Origin: Tubulanus polymorphus | Taxonomy: Eukaryota; Nemertea; Palaeonemertea; Tubulaniformes; Tubulanidae | NCBI RefSeq assembly: GCF_964204645.1 | Contig: NC_134030.1 | Coordinates: forward strand, 7,810,278 to 7,874,277 | Length of the DNA stretch: 64,000 nt | Reading direction: 5' to 3' | Shown here: positions 22,405-35,069 of the stretch, piece by piece | Position numbering within the stretch: the stretch's first letter is position 1 | Layout: every line of letters starts with the position of its first letter | Made by a program: the position numbers and the translations under genes | Notes under the pieces: generated by a model | Databases searched by the model: none | The model's input: the letters and a program-made list of their open reading frames with translations, nothing else | Told to the model about the DNA's origin: nothing

Positions 22405-25400
22405 ATGAAGATCGGTGAGTTTCTCATCCTCACTACCGTAGTACTTACCGGACTCGACATACATTTAGTTTCAAGGTAGGTAAGAATTCCTTTAAATAAG
22501 AACCAATTTTCGGCTGAGAAAATAAAGTGAAACTAGGTAATGGATATAGTTGTGGTCAAGATAAATATCTTAATGATATGTTCCGCGAGCCCATACTGTA
22601 ATAAACTCTAAGTTCCTTCGTAAACTAGCCAAGTGTATTTTCTTATTTCCATGGGTTGCTCGCAAGCGCCAGCTTGACTGACTTGTTAAGAAACACGATA
22701 AATTTCGTTTAAAGATCAAGTGTAGCCCACAATAGCTTGACACCGTTTAGACACCGTTCATAGGCTGCTGAAAATTATATTTTGTATTCGTTTTCGCGGG
22801 GTAGAAAAACCAATCCTTTCGTTTTGCTGCTTATGCGTCCTAGCAAAAAATGAACTTTTCGTTTTTTATAGGCCTCAAAAAACGAAAATTGATTGAAAGA
22901 TTCGCTTTTGCTATATCATTTTTCCTTTTTTTGCACCACAAATTTCATTTTTGCGCGGCATTAACGAAAGTTCGTTTTTGCTATAAGGGCGCAGAAACGA
23001 AGGTTCTGTTGTAGCGCTATAAGTTTCGTTTTGCGTTTTTCCATTATCGAGGTCATAATAAAAATAATTCACGAGGCCCTCATCAACCACGATACTTATC
23101 ATCCTCCATAATTGGCGCTTTTCCAAAATTCCATTTAATCATATTCAGTCAAATGTAAAATTAAATTCAAGCTTTAATTCAAGCTCATTTTGGTTTTCTC
23201 GCGCGAGAATTCAAAACATTTTGGTTTTCTCACTCGAGAATTCGAAAAGTTTGGTTTTCTCGCGCGAGAAAACAAAAAACGGGCCATTGTAAAAAATTTA
23301 TATCCAGCTTCTAGCCAGTCAGAAAAATTTTTCAAACCAAAATGTTTAGTTTTCTCGCGCGAAAAAAACCAAAAGTTTTGAATTCTCACGCGAGGAAAAC
23401 CAAACTTTTTGAATTCTCGCGTGAGAAAACCAAAAAACGGGCCAACATGAAAATTTTTTTATCGTTGCTTTAGCCGTACAGAAAATTTTTTAGTATGGCC
23501 CAAATCAGCCACCATACAAAATGTGTGTGACGTGCATAATTTTCATATATAGATTTGAAAAAACAGCTTTTGCTAACTGTGTTATTCCAATCAAAGATAT
23601 TGGTGACAAACATTCATTCTTTCTTGACAACCTTTCATTCACCAGACATACTGCGTAGTTCATGTTATCCTTCTATTGTGCAATGATGTTGTCTACATGC
23701 ATAACTCAGACGCTCAGACGACTGTGGCGTTCAAAATACTTCCTGCTTCCAGGGTGCGAACATTCTTCGGTTCATTGGAAAAACCGACAAATATTATTTT
23801 GTTATTGGAAAATAATACAAGACTACTTTTTACCCCTCAGGGCACGGAGGGATATTGTCTGGAATACTTGTTCCTATATTATGGGTGCAGTTTCTGAAGT
23901 AGGCTAATCGTTTTGATATGTTGTGCGTCGTCTAAAGCACTCTTTTGATTTTGGTGTTAGTCACATGTAGAATGGCTGAATAGCAGCAATATTGGATCAT
24001 AAAAATACACGGTTCCGATCTTACAGGGTGCAGGTTTTCACATATGGTGCATGGTAAAAGCTTAAGAATCCCCTTAATGTTTGTGTTAGTTGGTGTTAAT
24101 CGCATTCAAAATGGCTGACTAGTGGCCATATAGGATTATAAAAAATGTACTGTTCCCACGCTAAAGCGTGCAATTTTTTAAGTAGAGTGATTCGATTTGA
24201 CACACGTGGTGTATGGAGTATAGCGAAGATAAAAGCCCCTATTGATTTTGATGTAAATCGCATGGGATGCTATGAAAACAGTTTCCACCGTACAGGGTGC
24301 AGTTTTTGAAGTGGAGTATTTTACTTTTGACTTATGTATACACTTTACTTACCTATGATGGCATTTGTTGATGCCTAAAGGCACTTCGCCATCAATAAGG
24401 TACCGTCCTGTCGGTTCTTCAACAATTTTTTAAGTTCTTCTCAGCTGTAGATAATTAGTTTAGCCTCTGCCAATGTGTTGCGATGCCAGGTCATCTTTAA
24501 TCTACCTCTGTTCCGTCTTTCCCGTGGCTTGTTTTGTTATACTAGCCTTTGGATTTCGCAGGGAGTGACATATCAATTTCCATTTTCTTCGTGTGATATG
24601 TTTTTCTAAAGAAATGTGTTGCGCTATGTCTCATAATTCTTGGTTGGTAGCGTAGTGGAACCAGTGAATTTGAAAATTCAGGCAGTGGTTAACAAATACG
24701 TGTTTCTTCGCCAACATCTTCTTGGTGGTTGTCCATATTGCCTCTGAGCTAGTAGAACTGATTCGGCATTTTTACAACAGTGATATGTTACTAAGTAGCT
24801 AACAAGATACATGCTACACTGTTCCTCTGATTGGTAAACCACTCTGCCAGTAGCAATTTTTTTGTTATAACAAAATGCCTGAGATCGGTTTTTCAAACGC
24901 CGAATGAAGCGGTATTCATTTGTTCAAACATAACAAAATGGATCCTTTTAAATGATGTGATACGCATAATACATTTTTTGTTCATCGTTACAAATCAAGA
25001 AGATACCCATATGTCTATAAATATGTCTATGGTTTTGATGTTAGCTTCGTATTGCAACCGATCATATCCATATTTCTATATTCATCGTACAATACAATTT
25101 TTTTTCATTGCGCATCTTTCGTAGTAAAACGTGTTCGTACAGCTGTCAGGAGGCCTATCAGGTGCAAGAGAGATACAAGAAAAAATGTGGCATATTTAAC
25201 TGGAGGCGTTGCGTAAGATACAGGTATACACGAACTGTCAGTCTTTCACATTCGACAGTCGTTTCAATATCTCCGTTACTTTTGATAAAAAATTCATAAC
25301 ATTTCTGACTTCCAATTATAACTGTTTTGTCACAGAACTGTAACTCGATATCGTCCATCCACCTGTTATAAATGCTGTGAGGGTTGGGCCGGTAGTGGTT

Positions 25401-28400
25401 GTGATACACGTAAGTTTATCTACACGTGTTTCAATTTAGCACGAAAATATTCGTATACTGATTATAGTTGCAATATGCGAAAACGAATTTCAGCTCTTTG
25501 TCCACAAGGATGCCAAGCGCGTGGTTCGTGTAGCCAACCAGGAGTTTGTTCTTGTCATGCAGGATATTCACCACCGCGTTGTAACGGTAAGATCTTATAA
25601 CCTTCTTTCACCTTCCACAGTGTATTTGCTAATCGATTGAAGATGATTTTAAGCTAGCCCTAGGCCTACATTTTTATCCATTAAAGCAATGTTTTTAGCC
25701 CACTTGGGACTTATTCGAGCGGGCTATTGCGTTCACTTCATATCCGTACATTAGACAGAATCAGTTATTTTGGGAAGTTTTACAGATGCGTCGATGGATT
25801 TGGTTGGATGGTTTTTACATGTATCTACCCTAGACGATTCTGAAAGCTGGGGCCGTCCTGTGACCTTTTTTCGTACCCAAAAAGGTCATTCTTGTTTGAA
25901 TTCCGAGCCCAGTTTGTCTTTTTCATTGACATTTCTGATGGTATGCCACGCATGAAAATGGCTAGTTTCTCATCACTTTCATTTTTCACGCGCGTCAGTG
26001 AAAGATGAAAATAAGAATCTGCAGAAATCTGTTTTCGGAAAAAGTAAAACAGTCCTGCTCGCGTCCCATGTATTTTTCACGGTCGCTACTCAATTGTTAC
26101 TGTGGCATAGGTGAGCATTTCTGGAACGAAGTGCTTTCCATCCTGATTCAAGGTCGTTGACGCCTAACTTTCCCCATTTTAAATGCAAAATGTACCATGT
26201 TGACAGAGAATATCGGATTTTAGCTACCCTGCACGATTTAGTAAAAATGAGAGCACGCAGACTCGTAGCGTAGCGTACTTGCCACCCAGCTTGCCAATCC
26301 AGCGGTCGGTTCAAGAACTTTTTGATTACTGCGAGCCTAACCCTAACCTTCCCCTTACCCTCTAGATCTTCACCCTAACATTGGACCCTAGTACAGTGAT
26401 TGAAAATGCCACTATATTGTTTTGTATACTACCGTGAATTGTACCAAAAACTGAGGAATTATCTTTCAACATGGTACTCGACATACTCGCCTCATCTCTT
26501 TCCAAATTTGGAATAAGGCTTTTTATTTCCCTCTTTTTAAAAAGTGAGGTAATATTAAAACCTGTGTCCCTCGTCATATTTCCGAAAACCCAATAAGTTA
26601 ATTTTCGCATGGTCTTTTAGAAGGGATCTTTAACATATCATACAAGGTCATTGTTTTTTGTGTGTGGTCACCAAAGGGCGTCGAATAGCGAAATAAATCT
26701 GTATTTCCGTTTTATATGTATTCCTTACGTCGTATTTCCTCAAAGCCTCCTCCCAGAGGATTTGCTCGCATATGATTGTTTTTGTGAAATCAAATTGCAT
26801 GTATTTTGTATTTATGAAAAAAATACATTTTCTTTATGTATTTTTGATGATATCCGAAAACGGATAATATAAATGATAACTCAAGTGTGAATACAAATGA
26901 TCAGTTAAAATCAATGAATGTTAAGCTTATCAACTTGGGGCGAGTTATGTTGGTTTCTGTTCTTCTTGTCAATAATGTTCGTTCATTGATTAGTTTTTTG
27001 TTGTTATTTTTCATTTCTTAGATATAGTTGAATGTGCGCAAAATAACGGTGGCTGTCAACATCGATGTGTCAACACTGTCGGTAGCTTCGACTGTAAATG
27101 TATAGCCGGATATCAACTGAAATCTGACAGACTGGCCTGTGCACGTAAATATATATTCGTTTGGATAATGAAATTCTTGTTATTTCAAGTTTATCATCAT
27201 TGTTACTTATTACTTTCTTGGAAAACCGTTTTTACGGTTTTAACAACTATTAGTAATACTTGCTATCTGACTTACTCCAAAAAAATTAGATACTAAACTA
27301 TCTGACCCTATGCTAAATCCGAAGAAGAATTCGGTCTCAATTTCAAAGTAATTTTGAGACTGTTTGGGACTAGTTAAGCCCATTGGCAATTAGCGATAGC
27401 CACTAAAACATAATTGACCTGTCTTTCATAGCGGTGTGTTTTTCATCGACGACATGTCCAAACGGTGGAAAATGCGAGAGACCAAATTACTGCTCTTGTC
27501 CGGTCGGATTCAGCCAACCAAAATGCGAAGGTGAAAGAATTATAAAATTCTATAAATGAATCTAATTACACTATTCATGCCTATCGTAGCACTTTTCTAT
27601 ATGTTATTTTTTTCCTGCTCTTCGTAGATGTCAACGAGTGTTCAAGAAATAACGGCGGATGTCAGCATACTTGCATCAACAGCCTCGGCTCGTTTAAATG
27701 CGATTGTAAACCAGGATATCTGCTGCAGTCAGACGGCAAAACATGCACCGGTACGAGTACCTTAGATCAGAAATAGGATCCCGTTATTCAACCTCTGCAA
27801 TTGTAGATGTTAGCAAATAGTCAAACATACAAATATTCCATAGTCGATGACATTTACATTATTGAACATAATGATATCTATAATAATAATTCATCTTCAA
27901 AATAAAAAACAATAACTTAACTAACTATTATAATTATTACTATTCTATTAGAATTCTAATATTTCTAATTATTAACTAGAATACTTCATATTACAATTAG
28001 ATTCGAATAACAAAAAAATAACATCAAATAGATATTAAAATCTAATATTTCTTAGTTAACAACTAGAATTCTTTAAAACATGATCCTAATGAAAACACGG
28101 TGTTTATGATTTTTTCATATATCAGATATAAACGAATGTGACTCGTATGATGGAGGATGCAACCATATTTGTACAAACACGCCTGGTAATTACAACTGCT
28201 CGTGCAATTCCGGGTTCCAACTCGATACAGACGAAAGAACTTGTCTGGGTATGTAATTTTTAGGGGAGCTGCAACGATCTATCGCTCCTTTCAAGACTTT
28301 TGTGCCATTGGGCCAAGGTTTTGAATACCAAATAAGTCCTTTTAGATCTTATTCTTGAAATATCATTCGAGGACGGCTGTGTTTTAAGTACCGGTATCTA

Positions 28401-31400
28401 CATTACATTCGAACGGATTAGTCGAAATAAAGATAACGTCCGTGCGCACGAATGGAAATAATTATTTTTTCGTATGTCTCCTCCGAGGTTCCGTAAACTT
28501 ACCACACATACCGATACCCCCCATAATTGGGAATCTGAGCTTTAGTTTCAATCGAATATATCGTATATGTCACTTACTCTGATCTCGTCTCATTTAATTT
28601 CGTGCATACTTTCCCTTCATTTCGCATATAAATCCATGTTTCTTTAGATATCGATGAATGTTTAGTGGAAAATGGTGGATGTTCCAATACGTGTGTTAAT
28701 ACTAACGGATCTTACCACTGCGTTTGTCCAAGCGGTTTCAAGTTAGATGAAGCTGGACGCGTATGTCAAGGTGAGTGTACTATTTTAGTTTTAGATTGTT
28801 ACCATTTAATTTTCAGATTATTTTCAAAATCACACATGGAAGTGATTACTACGAACTTGAAAAACACTTTATGTTCATGATCATCTATATTTTAAACCGG
28901 TGTTGAAGTACCTTAAATTACGTTTTTTCAGATATCAACGAGTGTTCAAGAAATAACGGCGGATGTCAGCATACTTGTATCAACAGCCTCGGCTCGTTTA
29001 AATGCGCTTGTAAACCAGGCTATCTGCTACAGTCAGACGGCAAAACATGCATCGGTAGGAGTACTGTTACATCAAACTAGGACCCCGTTAAGCAACTACC
29101 ACGATATTATTCTATAGCAGTAAACAAACAGTTAAAAACACAAATATTCCATATTCGAGGATAATTACGATTATGTTTTATCAGATATAAACGAATGTGA
29201 CTCGCATAATGGAGGATGCAACCATGCTTGTACAAACACGCCTGGTAGTTACAACTGCTCGTGCAATTCCGGGTTCCAACTCGATACAGACGAACGAACT
29301 TGTCTGGGTATGTATCATCTTGGGGACCCGCAATGATGTTTCCTCTTATCACGACTATTGTTCCAGGGCCTATGTTTTGAAATACAAAAATGAAAAAGGT
29401 TTTTGAATCTTATTCTTCAATCAAATATCACTCGATCACCTCCTGTCGTGTTTTAAATACCGGGAATAGGTGTATCTTAATTGTTACAAATAACGATGAA
29501 TGTCTGGCCTGTAACGGAAATTGCGCACCAATATACAACAACAGCATTGGGTCGTACCCGAGACGTGTGGCATGACTAATAGCTTGCCTTTGTCAATAAC
29601 ATTTTGATGGTTACGATTCTAAAAGGGATATTCAACATATCAGACACGATCATTGGTTTTTTATATGATCAACACAGGGCGTTGAATAGCGAAATGCTAA
29701 GTTTTTCTGTATCGTATCCGGCATTCCTACGCCATATTCACTAAGAGCGTCAGAATTATTGGTAATATTTGTTCACATATTATGTTTATCTGAAATTAGA
29801 GTTGCATTTTTCATCTGCCATGAAAAAATACATTTTCCAAAAAGGGATGATACAAATGATGACTCAAAATAAAAGAATGATGAGCTTATCAACTTGTAAC
29901 GAGTTATGTTGATTTTAGTCCTTCTTATCAATCACTGGTTCATTGAATAATTTTTTCTCGTTGTTTTTCATTTCTTAGACATAAACGAATGCACACGAAA
30001 TCACGGTGGCTGTCAACATCGGTGTGTCAACACAGTCGGTAGCTTCGACTGTAAATGTATAGCCGTATATCAACTCAAATCTGATAGACGAACTTGTACA
30101 CGTAAATATTCACTCGTTTGAATAATAAAATAACCATTTTGATTTTCAGTATATAAGGTTAGAAACTTTCTTGTATTCCTGGTGATTATTAAAAATCAAA
30201 TCATAAAATTTTTTGAAGTTTTTGAGGTTTATTACCCCTAACCCTCTAATTCCCTTAAACCCTTACCTCGTAATTTCTTACCCTCTAAACCCTTACCCAC
30301 TAAGCCCCTACCCTCTAAACACCTACCTTTTCCCTCTAAACTCTTAACCATAACCCTACAAACTTTAATCCTCTTAAACCTAACCCGCTAAACCCAAAAC
30401 AATTCCCCTATGATCTCTTATGTTTTATACACTTACCCTATCAACTCTAACCCCCTTTACCTGTACCCTCTAAACTCTGAACCCTTCCCACTGAACTCTA
30501 AGCGCCTATACACCCTCTAAACTCCAATCGTCTAAACCCATACCACCTAAGTCCTTACCCTCTTAATCCAACCATATAATTCCTTAACGGCCAAACCCAA
30601 ATAACTGCTCTCGCACAAGAAAACGTTTTGAATTCTCGCGAGAGAACAAAGAAAAAACGGGCCAATATAAATTCTTGTATCGTGTATCTAGCCGTACAGC
30701 AATGTTTGTAGTGTGGCACGAATCAGCCGTGTATCAGTTTTTGAAAATGGCCCATAGGATTTGGTCGGAACGTCAAATGCTCATTTAGTTATATGACACC
30801 GTAAAAAGTGTTACAATACTGTTTATATACATATAAGCATATTTAAGAGGTTCTTAGTGGATCGATGTGCACTACGTCATCAAAATATCGGGGCTTAACT
30901 GGTTGCCGGTGAATTCAATTTAACTGTCGATTTATTCAAATCTAAAATAATTGACCCTTAATATCATATAATTTTGTATGATATTATTATTGATTATCAA
31001 CAATATCAAGCAATATTTGTTATTTTTCAAGGCGTAAATAAATCTTATTTATTTCTTTATATTGTGGGGTTTCACTTCAGGATTAGACAGTCAATTTTCT
31101 ATGAACCAGCATTAAAAACTTTTTGATTTGACCTATCATTCGTAGCGGTGTGTTTTTCATCGACGACATGTCCCAACGGCGGAAAATGCCTGAGTCCAAA
31201 TTACTGCTCTTGTCCGCTCGGATTCAGCCAACCAAAATGCGAAGGTGAAAAAATTATCAAATTCTATAAACGAATCTTATCACGCTGTACATGTCTGTCG
31301 TGGAGATTTCTATATTAGTTTTTTTTCTGCTCTTCGTAGACATCGACGAGTGTTCAACAAATAACGGTGGATGTCAGCATACGTGTATCAACAACCTCGG

Positions 31401-34400
31401 CTCGTTTAAATGCGATTGTAAACCAGGATATCTGCTGCAGTCAGACGGCAAAACATGCACCGGTACGAGTACCTTAGATTAGAAATAGGATCCCGTTATT
31501 CAACCTCTGCAATTGTAGATGTTAGCAAATAGTCAAACATACAAATATTCCATAGTCGATGACATTTACATTATTGACATTATTCTAAGATATGATGATC
31601 CTAATGAAAACACGGTGTTTATGATTTTTTCATATATCAGATATAAACGAATGTGACTCGTATAATGGAGGATGCAACCATGCTTGTACAAACACGCCTG
31701 GTAGTTACAACTGCTCGTGCAATTCCGGGTTCCAACTCGATACAGACGAACGAACTTGTCTGGGTATGTAATTTCTAGGGGAGCTGCAACGATCTATCGC
31801 TCCTTTCAAGACTTTTGTGCCATTGGGCCAAGGTTTTGAATACAAATAAGTCCTTTTAGATCTTATTCTTGAAATATCATTCGAGGACTGCTGTGTTTTA
31901 AGTACCGGTATCTACATTACATTCGAACGGATTAGTCGAAATAAAAATAACGTCCGTACGCACGAATGGAAATAATTATTTTTTCGTATGTGTCCTCCGA
32001 GGTTCCGTAAACTTACCACATATACCGACACCCCCCATAATTGGGAATCTGAGCTTTAGTTTTAATCGAACATATCGTATATGTCACTTTCTCTGATCCC
32101 TTCATTTCGCATATAAATACATGTTTCTTTAGATATCGATGAATGTTCAGTGGAAAATGGTGGATGTTCCAATACGTGTGTTAATACTAACGGATCTTAC
32201 CACTGCGTTTGTCCAAGCGGTTTCAAGTTAGATGAAGCTGGACGCGTATGTCAAGGTGAGTATATACTAATTTAGTTTTAGATTGTTACCATTTAATTTT
32301 CTGATTATTTTCAGAATCACACATGGTGATTACTTAGAACTTGAAAAACACTTTATGTTCATGATAATCTATATTTTAAACCGGTGTTTAAGTACCTTAA
32401 ATAAAGCTTTATGAACGAGTGTTCAAGACATAACGGCGGATGTCAGCATACTTGTATCAACAGCCTCGGCTCGTTTAAATGCGCTTGTAAACCAGGCTAT
32501 CTGCTGCAGTCAGACGGCAAAACATGCATCGGTAGGAGTACTGTTACATCAAACTAGGACCCCGTTAAGCAACTACCACGATATTATTCTATAGTGAACA
32601 AACAGTTTAACACACAAATATTCCATAATCGAGGATAATCGCGATTATGTTTTATCAGATAGGAACGAAAAATTGAAAAACTTAAAAAATTTCAACGTTG
32701 GCCGTGAACAAATATGCAAAAACCCGCCGGTTCATTCCTTTGTAAATGTCAGCCAAAATTAGTCCTTGGCTGAGACTTGCGTTGGTAAGTTTTTGCGGAA
32801 AGTAAAAGATTTTGAGAAAAACAAAACAAAAACAAAAATGTTAGGAAAAACAAAAATTGTATCAAGTAGAAATCTGTCTCGGTTGATTTAGTTGTTACGT
32901 CTCAAATCATGTCAAGTGACAGCGGATCATTTATCAATAAATGTACATAATGCAATAATAATGTAGGCCCATTGATATAAGAACAATTGGGTCGATTGGA
33001 CACGAGTGCGGTCTTTTTGGCCTGTATTCCGAGACCTGTAGCTTCATAATAGTTAGCCATTTTTCATTGAAATTGATGGTAGCTACACTTTTGGAAGGGA
33101 CCTCAAACATATCAGATGGGTTTTTCGATCCATCAATTGTAACGCATTCGGCGGTCATCTTAGTGTCATCACACCTCATGGAAAAACTTACAGGTTTCAA
33201 CTTAAACTATTGATGTTGGCATGTCATAAGGTAGATCTTCTCACACAGAATGGGGATCGCCCAGTTTTGGTTTTCATATATGGTCACTAGGATACGTTGA
33301 ATTGTGGAATTACTTAGGATTTTATTACCTGTGCATATTTTGTAACTGCAAAATTGCATTGAATGACATTTTCCATGATTGCGGTGGGGTCATTGAGTTC
33401 TGTATATGTACACCAGGGGCGTTGAGTATTAAAACTGTCAGATCGTGGAGCATTTCAAACCACTTCCAAATGGGCACGGTCTCCCTGGACCCCTAGTTTC
33501 TGTATTTCGGAAAGATTTTCAGTATCGCACGGATGAGATACTAACGTGTGTCCCAATGGTACTACCACTGAAGATCAAGCGTCATCCTCGTTTACATCGG
33601 TTTCGACGTGGCTCTTAAATGAATCGGAACAATTAGAATTAAAGAAAAATATCACATTGATGGCTGTTAGTACTCAACAATGGAGATATCCTTTCAACAC
33701 ATTTGATTTGATTTGAACACTTTATTTTTCAAATATAATTTACAGCATAGCGCACATAAAGCATAATACAAAATACAGTAAATTAAACCTGGAGGGGCCT
33801 GTAGAAACTAAGGAATAGTTTGTATAAAACAGGTCCCTCAAAAGAGAAAATAAGAAAAAGAGAAAAGAGAAAATAGACATTAAAGTAGACAAACTATTTG
33901 TGGCTGACACGTTCTCTTATATGAAATCATCTATATTTCAGGTCCCAGTAAGATATATAGTACAAATGGACCGGTATGTACCTTCCCTGAAACATTTTTT
34001 CTTGAAACAGATATAGGTGAACGTGTATTTATTTTTTTTCTGATATAGAATTTTGAACTCTACATTGGCGTTGGTCTAGGATTTGGATTGTTGCTTCTGA
34101 TAACTATTGTTGGTAAGTATGATGAGATGCACATGATGCATTGTCATTGCGATTGCTTCCCTAATATCAAATTTTACAGGGGCGAATCTAGGGTTTTTGC
34201 TGTGGACCAACAAAATGATTGGTATCTTTTGAAAGGGTACCTCAACGATTCGACCACCGATGGCGTGTAGTCAAAACGGGGGTTCAAATTCCGAAGAGCG
34301 GTGGCACTGAACTATTCTGAGATGCCCCTAGAAACGTTGGCGTTAATATTTTGTCAACATTTTTGAGGCATGTCAGAAATTTTGAGGGACCATGAACTGT

Positions 34401-34575
34401 ATCCAACCTTGTTTTATCTAAGAAACCAGGATGCTTTATAAAGATAGTTAAGTGTATTTTTTCAGGAACTGTGACATATATATTGAGAAGACGTCGCGCA
34501 AAAGCTCGATCCCAAAACGAAATAAAACATGAACCGGCTGTTATGAACAACCCTGTGTACGAATCAATAAAGTAA
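22405..34575 (+). CDS. EMI/EGF receptor, copy B (shortened, partly decayed)
   Basis: Surviving exons: 22405-22475, 25125-25223, 25336-25409, 25494-25586, 27022-27144, 27432-27530, 27628-27750, 28126-28248, 28648-28770, 28932-29054, 29185-29307, 29979-30101, 31146-31244, 31340-31462, 31641-31763, 32133-32255, 33942-33973, 34049-34112, 34466-34575. They total 1971 nt, which is in frame: 656 aa with signal peptide ([17 protein letters not shown]), EMI, 13 EGF modules, TM helix ([18 protein letters not shown]) and a tail ending [10 protein letters not shown]. The large exons, Ig domains and GCC2/GCC3 module of copy A are gone or wrecked, and the linker's two cysteines have become Tyr and Ser (KIYSTNG). 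Four further exon copies are dead and would have to be skipped. It may be an expressed short receptor or a pseudogene; the intact frame over 19 exons and retained NPVY favour at least recent function. Confidence 0.55.
22476..25124 (+). other. Intron 1 of gene B
   Basis: A 2649-base intron with no gene. 22770-23110 aligns with copy C 46130-46480 (rich in TTCGTTTTTGC). 23175-23520 is a foldback element absent from C. 23590-23900 aligns with C 47190-47420 and provides empty sites for two MITEs present in C. The rest is AT-rich with no visible structure. Confidence 0.5.
23175..23520. repeat. Foldback element made of TTCTCGCGCGAGAA palindromes
   Basis: Six or more copies of the palindrome TTCTCGCGCGAGAA (with variants such as TTCTCACGCGAG) occur, most within GGTTTTCTCGCGCGAGAA contexts, in two arms that each end in AACGGGCCA. 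Copy C lacks it (compare 46500-46550). A broken piece of the same repeat is at 30604-30730. Frames on both strands here are repeats, not genes. Confidence 0.6.
25587..27021 (+). other. Intron 4 of gene B
   Basis: A 1435-base intron without recognisable genes. Its last part (26600-27020) aligns with copy C 50890-51320 and, in a second version, with 29630-29978 of gene B itself, showing that the intron was carried along when the EGF cassette doubled. A short telomere-like string (GCCTAACCCTAACC) is at 26334-26347. Confidence 0.4.
29491..29575 (+). pseudogene. Dead EGF exon copy 1 in gene B
   Basis: It matches the 9027-9149 exon of gene A (module [12 protein letters not shown]) but reads [11 protein letters not shown] then [11 protein letters not shown]. 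The AG acceptor is lost, a cysteine has become Tyr, and a TGA follows at the end of the readable part. The 3' half and donor are gone. Confidence 0.7.
30225..30600. repeat. Degenerate telomere-like CCCTCTAAACCCTTA repeat
   Basis: About 375 bases of irregular tandem CCCTCTAAACCCTTACC-type units, related to but not identical with the (CCCTAA)n animal telomere repeat. It sits in an intron of gene B between a duplicated exon (ends 30101) and the next (starts 31146). It is followed directly by the TTCTCGCGAGAG foldback scrap. Confidence 0.6.
30604..30730. repeat. Broken copy of the TTCTCGCG foldback
   Basis: The sequence GAATTCTCGCGAGAGAAC, then AACGGGCCA and CTAGCCGTACAG repeats the right arm of the element at 23175-23520 together with its right flank (TAGCCGTACAG at 23472). 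The left arm is missing. Confidence 0.5.
32411..32531 (+). pseudogene. Dead EGF exon copy 2 in gene B
   Basis: It repeats the 28932-29054 exon ([14 protein letters not shown]) closely, and the donor GTAGGA is intact, but the acceptor CAG and the first codons have been replaced by CTTTATGAACGAG. Using the nearest upstream AG (32405-32406) gives a TGA in the required phase, so the exon cannot be used. Confidence 0.7.
32659..32784 (+). pseudogene. Dead chimeric EGF exon at a deletion join
   Basis: The left part (TTATCAGATA, GAACGA) resembles the start of the DINECD-type exon (29185), the right part (GGCCGTGAACAAATATGC to TTGCGTTG before GTAAG) resembles the gene A exon at 10146-10268. Stops interrupt it. 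It marks where a deletion fused two different EGF exons and removed what lay between. Confidence 0.65.
33517..33611 (+). pseudogene. Remnant of the GCC2/GCC3 exon, gene B
   Basis: It matches gene A 17620-17714 from TATCGCACGGATGAGAT to AGATCAAGCGTCATCCTCG. The 5' part with the first cysteine and the acceptor is replaced by unrelated sequence, and the donor end is destroyed (TCGGTTTCGACG). It is not usable as an exon. Confidence 0.7.
33690..33905 (-). mobile_element. LINE 3'-tail-like insertion, gene B only
   Basis: Compared with the gene A intron near 17830-17900, about 200 bases are added here. On the minus strand the insert ends AATAAAGTGTTCAAATCAAATC, a tail like that of the unit A insertion at 20663-20880 but with a different body. 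Non-LTR retrotransposon origin is inferred from the tail. Confidence 0.45.
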
Positions 34576-35069
34576 CTTACCGAATCAAAAAATCTTTTAG
34601 AACGATAATCTGACTAACTCAAGATATATCAATTCCAGATTATGTCTTTTCTTCGATTTGAAAGTTTCATTTTTATATACTTAAAGGAAACGTCTAATTA
34701 GTAAAGCAATTCGCACACGATATATCGTACCGTTTTATTTATACACATTATATTAGTAGCAGGATTTGATATCCAGGAGAATAGATTACACTTACTTGTT
34801 TCAAATCGGACGTTTAGCACACTTTAATTCGATGGAATTTTTGGAGTCCAGTTTTGAATTCGTACATAATTCGCAATGACACCATGATATCACTATACCG
34901 TACCATTGTACCAGTCTTACGAGAATATTTTATTTTCTGTTTTATATTTATTAGAAATCCTTGTGATATTTAAGTAAATATATAGTTTTTTTAGTATCGA
35001 AAGCGATGTGATTGTTTCGTAATATGGATTTAATTTCTCGCCATCCTCACCATTTCACGTTTCCTTAAT

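Noticed and set aside
23174-23389. Frames of 63-71 codons on both strands rich in FSRE/FLARE repeats
   Set aside because: They are translations of the TTCTCGCGCGAGAA palindromic repeat on either strand.
34262-34320. GGGGTTCAAATTCC as a tRNA B box
   Set aside because: No matching A box or cloverleaf arms are found upstream or downstream on that strand.
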